This document shows positions 16,222-26,226 of a stretch of DNA of 34,547 bases, piece after piece. The notes beneath the pieces are model-generated. The model had not been told where the DNA came from and did not search any database. It saw only the letters and a list, made by a program, of their open reading frames with translations. The stretch is from Methylobacterium goesingense (GTDB lineage: Bacteria; Pseudomonadota; Alphaproteobacteria; Rhizobiales; Beijerinckiaceae): positions 1 to 34,547 of the forward strand of contig NZ_BPQL01000060.1 of assembly GCF_022179225.1 (NCBI RefSeq), given 5' to 3'. The stretch's first letter is position 1. Every line of letters begins with the position of its first letter. Made by a program: the position numbers and the translations under genes.

Positions 16222-16247
16222 CACCAGACCCAGTGGGAGACCGGACC

Positions 16248-17594
16248 ATGCGCACCCAGACCGTCGCCAGCCCCCGCAAGGGCTCGCTCATCGATTCCCG
16301 CGCTCGGAAAGCGCCGTCCTTCTCGGTCGTACCCCGCATCGTGTTCGGGGTCTCGCTCGGGATCGGCCTGGTTGGCGGGGTCGGGGGCTGGGCGGCGACG
16401 ACGGACCTGAACGGCGCGATCATGGCACCGGGCTCCGTCACCGTGGAGCAGCATGCCAAGACGGTGCAGCACCGTGACGGTGGCGTCGTCGGCGCCATCC
16501 TCGTCCGCGACGGGCAGGCCGTGACGGTGGACCAGGTGCTCATCCGCATCGACGACGCCCAGACCCGGGCCGAACTCGCCATCGTGAAGGGCCAACTCGG
16601 CGAACTCTCCGCCAAGAAGGCCCGGCTCCTCGCCGAACGGGACGGACTGCGCAGCGTGGGTTTCCCGGCGACCCTGTCGAAAGGCGACCCGGAGATGGTG
16701 TCCATCGTCGACGGCGAGCTGCGCCTCTTCAAGGGCAACCTCGCCAGCCGCGACAGCCAGCGCCAGCAACTCGAACTGCAAATCGGGCAGGTGACCGAGG
16801 AAATCGCCGGCTTGGTCAAACAGAAGGATGCCAAGCGCGAGGAGCTCATCATCCTCACGAGCGAGCACGTCAAGCTGCAAGGGCTGGTCGACAAGCAGCT
16901 CTTCGAGGGGTCGAAGTTCCTGCCCATCAACCGCGACCGTCACCGGTTGACCGGGGAGCAGGGCTCGCTCGAAGCGTCCATCGCACGTGCCAAGGTTCGG
17001 TCGAGCGAGATACGGGTGCAACTCCTCGCCATATCCGACACGGCCCGGACCGAAGCGCAGCGCGAGCTCGGCGCGGTGGACGCCAAGTTGTCGGAGTTGG
17101 GCAATCGCCGCTTGGCGCTGGAGGACCGTCTCACCCGCACGGAGATCCGGGCACCCGTCACGGGCATCCTCCACGAGCTGAAGACCTACACCGTCGGAGG
17201 CGTCATCACGCCCGCGGACGTGCTGGCCACGGTGGTCCCCGAGGACGCCAAACTGAAGATCGAGATCCACATCGCCCCGTCGAGCATCGACCAGGTCAGC
17301 GTCGGCCGCCCGGCCCGGCTCCGTTTCACGGCCTTCAACCAGCGCACCACCCCGGAACTGAAGGCGGTGCTCGTCTACGTCTCGCCCTCGACGACCAAGG
17401 GGGCCAAGGACGAGACCTTCTACGTCGGATACGTCGAGCTCGACGCCGGTGAACTGGACCGGCTCGGGAAAGGGAAACGCCTGGTTCCAGGCATGCCGGT
17501 GGAGGTGCACGTCGCCACCGAGGAAAGGACGGCCCTGTCGTACCTCGTGAAACCGGTCCAGGATCAATTCACTAGAACTTTCAGGGAAAGGTGA
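16248..17594 (+). CDS. Type I secretion periplasmic adaptor (HlyD/PrtE family)
   Basis: The 448-residue protein has a short cytoplasmic N-terminus, one membrane helix (about 31-51) and a lipoyl half-motif (VQHRDGGVVGAILVRDG, about 73-89). A long coiled coil follows (about 100-310), then the second lipoyl half (EIRAPVTGILHELKTYTVGG) and a C-terminal beta-barrel domain. This is the HlyD/PrtE layout and length. It bridges the ABC transporter in the inner membrane to a TolC-like channel. The ATG at 16248 is preceded by GGGAGA with good spacing; the frame is open further upstream, but that overlaps the RTX gene and reads as shadow. No TolC gene follows, so the outer-membrane part must come from elsewhere in the genome. 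Confidence 0.93.
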   Translation: MRTQTVASPRKGSLIDSRARKAPSFSVVPRIVFGVSLGIGLVGGVGGWAATTDLNGAIMAPGSVTVEQHAKTVQHRDGGVVGAILVRDGQAVTVDQVLIRIDDAQTRAELAIVKGQLGELSAKKARLLAERDGLRSVGFPATLSKGDPEMVSIVDGELRLFKGNLASRDSQRQQLELQIGQVTEEIAGLVKQKDAKREELIILTSEHVKLQGLVDKQLFEGSKFLPINRDRHRLTGEQGSLEASIARAKVRSSEIRVQLLAISDTARTEAQRELGAVDAKLSELGNRRLALEDRLTRTEIRAPVTGILHELKTYTVGGVITPADVLATVVPEDAKLKIEIHIAPSSIDQVSVGRPARLRFTAFNQRTTPELKAVLVYVSPSTTKGAKDETFYVGYVELDAGELDRLGKGKRLVPGMPVEVHVATEERTALSYLVKPVQDQFTRTFRER

Positions 17595-17748
17595 AACCGA
17601 GTGGGTTATAGAAATTCGGTTGCGCCCAACGCAATCATCGCCGCAAAAATAATGCTTGATGACTTACGATATATTTGACGGATTGCTTGCCCTGGGTGGT
17701 TTTGGGTGTTAGCGATTTCAGGTTCAGCTTGAAGGCGGGGCTGACCCG

Positions 17749-18288
17749 ATGGAAGCGACCACGTCCAGCGTGACAGACTTCAGCGATGCGCCGATCCCAC
17801 TCGGCCTCGAACGCTTCCTCGGCTTGGTGATCCGGGCCTTGAGCACCACCCTTGAGGATACCGTCGGCGAGCGGGAGGCCAGCGGTTTCATCAACCTCGT
17901 TGGCATCGCCATCGCCGAGGAGATCCACGCCGACTACCTTCGGGCCGCGGGGGCCGAACGGCTCGGGCGTCAAGCTGTGTCGAATGCCCTGATCGACCTG
18001 AAGCGCCGGCTTGGCGGGGATTTCTACGTCATCGAGGACTCGGGAGACCGCATCGTGCTCGGCAATCGGCGCTGCCCCTTCGGGGACCTAGCGAAGACGT
18101 GCCCGTCGCTATGCACGATCACCTCACACGTGTTCGGTCACATGGTTGCGGAGAGCCAGGGCTATGGACGGGTCACGCTCGCAGACACCATCGCCCGTGG
18201 CTCCCCGACTTGCAGGATCGTCATCGACCTCGATCCCGATGCGCCGGGCGAGGGAGGGCAGTCCTACTTCGGGACCGGCGCCGCCTAG
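17749..18288 (+). CDS. Methanogen output domain 1-like protein with four cysteines
   Basis: This 179-residue soluble protein resembles the family named methanogen output domain 1, which is found near or within signalling proteins. Its core is GNRRCPFG, TCPSLC, SHVFGHMV and VTLADTIARGSPTCRI. Four cysteines (C109, C118, C122, C155) and H127 and H131 could form a metal or iron-sulfur site; this is inference from spacing. The reading frame overlaps the preferred start of the following histidine kinase by 50 bases, so the two are probably translated together. A role as an input or regulatory partner for the kinase is likely, but the signal is unknown. The upstream gap (17595-17748) shows no convincing promoter. 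Confidence 0.75.
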   Translation: MEATTSSVTDFSDAPIPLGLERFLGLVIRALSTTLEDTVGEREASGFINLVGIAIAEEIHADYLRAAGAERLGRQAVSNALIDLKRRLGGDFYVIEDSGDRIVLGNRRCPFGDLAKTCPSLCTITSHVFGHMVAESQGYGRVTLADTIARGSPTCRIVIDLDPDAPGEGGQSYFGTGAA

Positions 18289-19459
18289 GTCGGATTTCAG
18301 GACGCTGTTCGAGCTCGTTCCCGCCCCGATGCTCGTCGTCGACCAAGGCGGGCTGGTGGTGGCCGCTAACGCCGCGGCCCGCGGGACCGTGGGTGGCGTC
18401 CGGCCGGACGACGTGCTGCCCATCCACGGGACGAGGCGGGTGGGGTTCCTACGCTACCTGAAACGCTGCGCATCGACCGACGCCATCGTACCCGGCACGC
18501 TTTTCCTCGAAGCCGATGACGGGACCGTGGAGCGTCGACGCTGTCACGGTGCGCGGACGCGGTTCGATGCGTTCGGCGGCCGCGTGCTGACCCTGCTCCA
18601 TCTCGACGGACCCATGCTGGACCGCAGGTTCGCGATCCTCTCGGCGAAGCTTGAAGCCGCCCGCGGCGTCATGCAGGAACGCAGGCTTCGTAGCCGCCGC
18701 ATGCAATCGTTGTTGGAGGAGCGCGGCCGGTTGCTCGTCCGCCTCAAGGAGGATGCGGCCGCGAGGGTGGCGGCGGAACGAGAGCGGGACCAAGTCCTGA
18801 CCCGATTGTATCGGGCCGGACAGGACGAGCGGCGTCGGCTTGCCCGCGACCTTCACGACCACGCGGGACAGCATTTGGTTGCCATGACTTTCGGGTTGCG
18901 GCGGCTGACGCCCCATCTGGCGGCCCCCGGGGCATTGGCCGAGCTCGACCTCCTCCTCCGTCAGGCTCAGGACATCGGGCAGGCACTCAGGCGCGTGTCG
19001 CTGGAACTCCGCCCGGCGGCCCTCGACGAGTTCGGCTTCGTCACCGCCTTGCGCTACCTCGCAAAGGAGTGGAGCCGGTTGACGGGAATCGCCACGGAGT
19101 TCCAGATGGTCGGACAGGATGTCCCGCTGTCCACCGAGCTCGCCGTCACGCTCTATCGCCTGTCCCAGGAAGCCCTCACGAACGTGGCGAAGCACGCCGG
19201 GCAACCGAGTGCCGTCTCCGTGGTGCTGCTCTTCGGCGTGTCCCACTTGACCCTCACCGTCGACGACGACGGCGTCGGCTTCGATGCCGATGCGGCCTCC
19301 GCCCTCGCCCTCGTCGCGGAGGGCAAGCTCGGGTTGATCGGGATGCGCGAGCGCATGTCGCTGGTGGGCGGCAGCCTCGAACTCGAATCTATGCCCGGAC
19401 ATGGCACGACCGTCATGGCCCGCGTCCACCTCAGAGGGGATGTGTCGTCCGATGGTTGA
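18239..19459 (+). CDS. PAS-domain sensor histidine kinase (NarL-type, HisKA_3)
   Basis: From the ATG at 18239 the protein has 406 residues. A PAS-like domain comes first (about 20-110, with FELVPAPMLVVDQGGLVVAANAAA), then a coiled coil. The HisKA_3 phospho-acceptor follows in RRRLARDLHDHAGQH with H206, then a HATPase domain with the N-box residue N315 (ALTNVAKHAG), DDDGVGF and a GLIGMRERM helix. There are no membrane helices, so it is cytoplasmic. The start is uncertain: the frame is open to a TTG at 18146, and no start lies between 18239 and the PAS domain. It overlaps the preceding cysteine protein's gene and, by 8 bases, the response regulator gene, so the three act as a cassette. Confidence 0.88.
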   Translation: MRRAREGSPTSGPAPPRSDFRTLFELVPAPMLVVDQGGLVVAANAAARGTVGGVRPDDVLPIHGTRRVGFLRYLKRCASTDAIVPGTLFLEADDGTVERRRCHGARTRFDAFGGRVLTLLHLDGPMLDRRFAILSAKLEAARGVMQERRLRSRRMQSLLEERGRLLVRLKEDAAARVAAERERDQVLTRLYRAGQDERRRLARDLHDHAGQHLVAMTFGLRRLTPHLAAPGALAELDLLLRQAQDIGQALRRVSLELRPAALDEFGFVTALRYLAKEWSRLTGIATEFQMVGQDVPLSTELAVTLYRLSQEALTNVAKHAGQPSAVSVVLLFGVSHLTLTVDDDGVGFDADAASALALVAEGKLGLIGMRERMSLVGGSLELESMPGHGTTVMARVHLRGDVSSDG

Positions 19460-20126
19460 GCGTGCCAGGATCCGCGCCGTGCTCGCGGACGACCACCCCG
19501 TGTTCCGCCACGGCGTCGCGGACCTCCTGTCCGGCACCGGCGAGGTCGAGATCGTCGCCTCGGTGGAGAACGGTTCCGCCGCGGTGCAGGCCGTGATGGA
19601 GCTGATGCCCGACGTCGCCATCCTCGACCTCGCCATGCCGGAGTTGAACGGCGTCGCGGTGATACGCAGGCTGGTCGAGCGCCACAGCCCGGCCCGGACG
19701 ATGATCCTGAGCGTCTACGAGAGCCGGGTGTATGTCGATCAGGCGTTCGAGGCCGGAGCGAGCGGCTATGTCCTGAAGCGCTCGGCCTTTCTCAATATCG
19801 CCCAGGCCGTGCGGGCCGTCTTCGCGGGCGGGACTTACACGGATCCGTCCTTGCCAGCGCGCAGCCTCGGTCCGCATCGCCCCGTCGCCGGCCCCGTCCA
19901 CGATGACGACCAGGCGATCCTCACCGAACGCGAGAGGGACATCCTCCGCTTCGTCGCGTTCGGCTTCACCAGTAAGGAGGTCGCGATTCGCCTCGGGGCC
20001 ACGCCCAAGGCGGTGGAGACCCAGAAGGCCCGGGCCTGCTGCCGCCTCGGCATCACCAGCCGCGCGCACATCGTCCAGTACGCGATCTTTCAAGGCTGGC
20101 TACAGGGTGAGATACCGGTTCGATGA
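19452..20126 (+). CDS. NarL/FixJ family response regulator
   Basis: The 224-residue protein has a receiver domain with the acidic pair D13/D14 and the phospho-acceptor D59 (AILDLAMPELNG). The C-terminal LuxR-type helix-turn-helix starts at LTERERDILRFVAFGFTSKEVA. Its ATG lies inside the end of the kinase gene (8-base overlap), so it is the partner of that kinase and should act as a DNA-binding transcription factor. Targets are not shown by the sequence; the type I secretion operon upstream is the nearest candidate. Confidence 0.92.
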   Translation: MVERARIRAVLADDHPVFRHGVADLLSGTGEVEIVASVENGSAAVQAVMELMPDVAILDLAMPELNGVAVIRRLVERHSPARTMILSVYESRVYVDQAFEAGASGYVLKRSAFLNIAQAVRAVFAGGTYTDPSLPARSLGPHRPVAGPVHDDDQAILTERERDILRFVAFGFTSKEVAIRLGATPKAVETQKARACCRLGITSRAHIVQYAIFQGWLQGEIPVR

Positions 20127-20231
20127 CGTTCGACCGAGTTGCCAACCGCAATGGCGACTAGGCCCCGAAGACCGAATGGAACGACCATGTAAACGAAAGC
20201 TACGCCGCATCTGTCGAGATGCAACCTAGCT

Positions 20232-20261
20232 AAATTTCAGGTTATAAAATGCCTGAAATTT
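20232..20261. repeat. Perfect inverted repeat, 10-bp arms
   Basis: AAATTTCAGG (20232-20241) and CCTGAAATTT (20252-20261) are exact inverse copies around a 10-base spacer containing TTATAAAAT. It lies about 105 bases after the response regulator stop. It could be a regulator-binding site over a -10-like element or part of a terminator. Confidence 0.65.
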
Positions 20262-20336
20262 GGGTCCGAGGACACAACACTGAGGCTGGGATCAATCAGC
20301 AGCATGCAGCCTGAGCTTTTGCGGCATCATTAGCTC

Positions 20337-20360
20337 AGATCAGAAATTTGATTTTGATCT
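20337..20360. repeat. Short hairpin, 10-bp stem with one bulge
   Basis: AGATCA-G-AAAT pairs with ATTT-TGATCT around a TTG loop, with a single bulged G at 20343. It lies in the AT-rich interval and is not followed by a T-run, so a terminator function is doubtful. Confidence 0.5.
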
Positions 20361-20659
20361 TGGGCTCCAACGGTCGCTGAAATTTTGCATCTCGTCAATC
20401 TTCAAAAAATGACAGCTTTACGTATTTTCTGACCGAAAGCAGACAGGCAGGAATCCACCCATCTAGGTCATACGTCCCGTTTTGCAGACAGCCCGCAAGC
20501 GGACCTTCCCAGCTTCCGCAAAGGGTCAGCAGTTAGCATGCCGACTGGTCGGCTACGCGCCACTTCCGGACTTTCTGCCACAATTGCTGAGATGGCGGCT
20601 CTTCGCCCGCAAGCCGCCTCTGCACGGAAGGGGCGGGCTGGGCGTTTACAAGATTTTAG

Positions 20660-20836
20660 GCTGGGCACGCCGCGCTCGTTGCCCTGGCCAAAACCGCTGA
20701 AGTAGAAGCCGCCCGCGTCCAGGCCCGCCTCGCCATGGTCGAGAACCAGCTCGACCGCTTGCATGCCCAGGAGTCGGCACCCTCGATCGCGCCGCGCCGC
20801 GCCGCGCCGCGCAGCGTGGCCTGTGCCTGCGCCTGA
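20660..20836 (+). pseudogene. Possible coding remnant with coiled-coil residues
   Basis: After an in-frame TAG at 20657-20659 the frame reads AALVALAKTAEVEAARVQARLAMVENQLDRL when taken in pieces, a regular coiled-coil pattern with good codon use. It then runs into Arg/Ala-rich residues encoded by a pentanucleotide tract and ends at the TGA at 20834-20836. There is no credible start codon or ribosome site near its 5' end. It may be the tail of a decayed gene; its family is not recognised, and chance is possible. Confidence 0.3.
20788..20813. repeat. Pentanucleotide tandem repeat
   Basis: About five copies of a GCGCC unit run in tandem here. Because the unit is not a multiple of three, slippage would shift any reading frame across it. 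Confidence 0.7.
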
Positions 20837-21069
20837 CCCCCGCGGCTACCAGCGTTGACGGCAGGAATTATCTTTGAATCAATGCTCTCGCGACTATCAG
20901 GCACGAGCCATAAGGCCGCGAGAGACACGCTTCTTAGTAAATCAGGACAGACTACCCGACTGCAGGGGTAATCTTTTCTGAAAAATCACACCGATCAAGC
21001 GGTCTGGAATTTTCTCAGAAACTCTTGGACATTTCTCAAGATCTACTGGAATGCCCAACATCGGTGCGA

Positions 21070-23598
<2,529 letters not shown>

Positions 23599-23739
23599 TC
23601 ACGCAATATAGGCGTTTCGCATTGGGAATGCATCGTTTCCGGGCCCGCCGGGGCCCCGAAACGCCGTCATGATGCGCGCGCCGCTTTAACCAAAGGTCAA
23701 GGGCGCGCGGTCGGCCCGCCGGGGGCGGCCCGACGCGCC

Positions 23740-24384
23740 TCAATCCTGCAGGAACGGGTTGGTCAGGCGCTCCTCGCCGAGCGTGCTGGTCGGGCCGTGG
23801 CCGGGGATGAAGGCCACGTCGTCGCCGAGCGGCAGCACCCGGTCCTTGATCGCCCGGATCAGCTGCTCGTGGCTGCCGCCGGGCAGGTCCGTGCGGCCGA
23901 CCGAGCCCTTGAACACCACGTCGCCCACCAGGGCGAAGCGCGCGTCGCGGCTCATGAACACCACGCTGCCGGGGGAGTGGCCGGGGGCGTGCAGGATGTC
24001 GAAGGCCAGGCCCCCCACCTCGACCACGTCGCCGTCCGCGAGCCAGCGGTCCGGCGTCACCGCGCGCGCGCCGTCGAGGCCGTAATTGGCGCCCGTTTCC
24101 GGCAGGCTGTCGAGGAGGTAGCGGTCGGCCTCGTGCGGACCCTCGATCGGCACACCGAGCCGGTCCCGCAGCTCCGCCGCGCCGCCCGCATGGTCGATGT
24201 GGCCGTGGGTGAGCAGGATCTTCTCGATGGTGATGCCCTGACCGGCGATCGCCGCCTCGATACGCTCCAGGTCGCCGCCCGGGTCGACCACGGCGCCGAC
24301 CTTGGTCTCGTCCGACCAGATCAGGGTGCAGTTCTGCTGGAAGGGGGTCACCGGAACTATTCCGGCGCGGGGCGTGCCTGGCAT
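23740..24384 (-). CDS. Metallo-beta-lactamase-fold hydrolase, glyoxalase II-like (YcbL type)
   Basis: The 214-residue protein carries the metal motif THGHIDHAGG (H60, H62, D64, H65) and later HAPGHSPGSV, ALVGDVVF and FIPGHGPTST, which provide the other metal ligands. It lacks the longer C-terminal helical domain of classical GloB, and its size and motifs fit the short YcbL-type glyoxalase II group, which hydrolyses S-lactoylglutathione or related thioesters. The exact substrate is inference. It lies 222 bases upstream of gyrB on the same strand and is divergent from the UbiB-family gene. Confidence 0.87.
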   Translation of the reverse strand: MPGTPRAGIVPVTPFQQNCTLIWSDETKVGAVVDPGGDLERIEAAIAGQGITIEKILLTHGHIDHAGGAAELRDRLGVPIEGPHEADRYLLDSLPETGANYGLDGARAVTPDRWLADGDVVEVGGLAFDILHAPGHSPGSVVFMSRDARFALVGDVVFKGSVGRTDLPGGSHEQLIRAIKDRVLPLGDDVAFIPGHGPTSTLGEERLTNPFLQD

Positions 24385-24585
24385 CGGGGGTCTCGCGGGG
24401 ATGGCGCCGCGACGGCGCGGGATGCCGCCTGTCTAGCCCGAGATCGGTGCGGGCGCGAATCGGTCGCGTCCCCGGCGGCCCCACGGTCAAACTTCGGCCT
24501 CGCCAGGGGCCTAGCGGAGCCTTAACCACCATTCGGCCGTCCGTCGCGGACGGCCTCCCCTCCCCGCCCCGGGTCTCGCGTACAC

Positions 24586-26220
24586 ATGCTGAAAACCGCC
24601 TTCGTCGCCGCACGGGATCGGCAGCGCCTCGGGGAGATCGCGTCCGTCCTCATCGGCTTCGGCGTGACCAAGGTCGTCGAGCGCCTCGGCCTCGCCCAGG
24701 TGGCGCGGCTGGCCAAGCGCCGGACGCCGCAGGTGGACATCGCCCGTCTGTCGCAGCCCCAGCGGGTGCGGCGCGCCATCGAGACCCTCGGGCCGACCTT
24801 CGTCAAGCTCGGCCAGATCCTGGCGAGCCGGCCCGACCTCCTCACCCCGGAATGGACCGAGGAGCTGGAGAAGCTCCACAGCCAGGTCTCGCCGATCCCC
24901 TGGGAGCGCATCCGGCCCCAGCTTGAGGAGGATCTCGGCGGCCCGGCCTCGGAGATCTTCGCCGAGTTCGACACCACGCCGTTGGCGGCCGCCTCCATCG
25001 CGCAGGTCTACCGCGCCCGCCTCCTCACCGGCGAGGAGGTGGTGGTGAAGGTGCTGCGGCCGGGCTTGCGCAAGACCATCGAGGCGGACCTGCGCCTGAT
25101 GGGCCACGCCACCCGCATCGTCGTGGACGAGTGGCCGGAATTTGGGCGCTACCAGCCCCAGGAACAGATGCGCCACCTCGCCAGCGGCCTCTACGGCGAG
25201 CTCGACCTCATCAACGAGGCGCGCAACTGCGAGACCATCGCGGCGATCTTCGCCGACCGCGACGACATCGTGGTGCCCAAGATCCACTGGGAATGGACCT
25301 CCGAGCGCGTGCTCGTGCAGGAATTCGTGCACGGCATCCCGCCCAACGACCATGCCCGCCTGGATGCGGCCGGTTACGACAAGGTGCTGCTCGCCCAGAA
25401 GGGCACCGACGCCTTCCTGCAAATGGCCCTGATCGAGGGCGTGTTCCACGCCGATCCGCATCCGGGCAACATGCTGATCATGCCGGGCAACCGGATCGGC
25501 TTCATCGATTTCGGCATCATCGGGCGGCTGTCGCAGCGCCGGCGCACGCAGTTGCTGATGCTGATCGGCGCCATGCTCAAGGAGGATTCCGACGGCCTGA
25601 TGGCGGTGCTACTCGACTGGAGCGGATCGAGCAACCCGGACCTGACCAAGCTCGAGGCCTCCTCGCAGGCCTTCGTGGCGCGCCACACCGGCGCATCGCT
25701 GGATTTCGGCGCGCTGCTGACCGACTTCATGACTATGGCGCGCGAGAACGATCTGGCCATGCCCACCGATCTCGCCATCCTGTTCAAGGGGCTGGTGACG
25801 GCCGACGGCGTGATGCGCCAGCTCGATCCCGGCTTCGACCTGTTCTCCGCCGCCGGCCCGACCGTGAGGCGCAAGCTCGCCTCGCAATTCTCGATCAAGG
25901 GGCTGACCCGCAAGGTCGAGGCGGTGGGCGCGGGCCTGTTCGGCGCGGCCTCCGAGCTGCCGACCCTGATCCACCTCATGCTGGTGCGCCTGAAGCAGGG
26001 CCGGGTCACCGTCGAGATCGAGCTCAAGGGCATCGAGAAGCTTACCCGCGGCATCGAGCGCGCCGCCGCCCGCATTGCCGTGGCGCTCATCGTCGCCGCC
26101 TTCGCGACGCAGCTCGCCCCGCGCTTCATGGACCTCGGCACCCCCGCCTTCATCACCGTCGGCGCCATGGTCTGCGTGATCGGGATCGGCTGGCTGGTGC
26201 TGCTCGGGCGCAACAAGTAG
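24586..26220 (+). CDS. ubiB: ABC1/AarF/UbiB family atypical kinase
   Basis: The 544-residue protein has the family's marks: KLGQ (74-77) in the N-terminal extension, the alanine-rich loop AAAS (134-137) in place of a glycine loop, K155, HADPHPGN (288-295) and DFG (308-310). Two hydrophobic helices at the C-terminus anchor it to the inner membrane. UbiB has a similar length (546 in E. coli) and supports ubiquinone synthesis by ATPase activity on the membrane-bound Ubi complex. Because this superfamily contains several paralogues per genome and no other ubi genes are near, the ubiB name is likely but not certain. Its stop lies six bases from the convergent GH13 gene's stop, leaving no room for a separate terminator. 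Confidence 0.85.
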   Translation: MLKTAFVAARDRQRLGEIASVLIGFGVTKVVERLGLAQVARLAKRRTPQVDIARLSQPQRVRRAIETLGPTFVKLGQILASRPDLLTPEWTEELEKLHSQVSPIPWERIRPQLEEDLGGPASEIFAEFDTTPLAAASIAQVYRARLLTGEEVVVKVLRPGLRKTIEADLRLMGHATRIVVDEWPEFGRYQPQEQMRHLASGLYGELDLINEARNCETIAAIFADRDDIVVPKIHWEWTSERVLVQEFVHGIPPNDHARLDAAGYDKVLLAQKGTDAFLQMALIEGVFHADPHPGNMLIMPGNRIGFIDFGIIGRLSQRRRTQLLMLIGAMLKEDSDGLMAVLLDWSGSSNPDLTKLEASSQAFVARHTGASLDFGALLTDFMTMARENDLAMPTDLAILFKGLVTADGVMRQLDPGFDLFSAAGPTVRRKLASQFSIKGLTRKVEAVGAGLFGAASELPTLIHLMLVRLKQGRVTVEIELKGIEKLTRGIERAAARIAVALIVAAFATQLAPRFMDLGTPAFITVGAMVCVIGIGWLVLLGRNK

Positions 26221-26226
26221 CGGGGC

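Larger units (their letters stand above)
20127..21069. other. Gene-poor, partly AT-rich interval
   Basis: Nearly 0.95 kb separates the response regulator from the 3' end of gyrB. The parts at about 20220-20440 and 20930-21060 are clearly richer in A and T than the flanking genes. The interval holds two inverted repeats (20232-20261 and 20337-20360), a possible coding remnant (20660-20836) and a pentanucleotide tract. I see no tRNA, attachment-site duplication or transposase. Confidence 0.55.

Noticed and set aside
17660..17705. TATATT and TTGACG elements before the cysteine protein gene
   Set aside because: The two elements are in the wrong order and spacing, and neither has a good partner hexamer, so no promoter was called.
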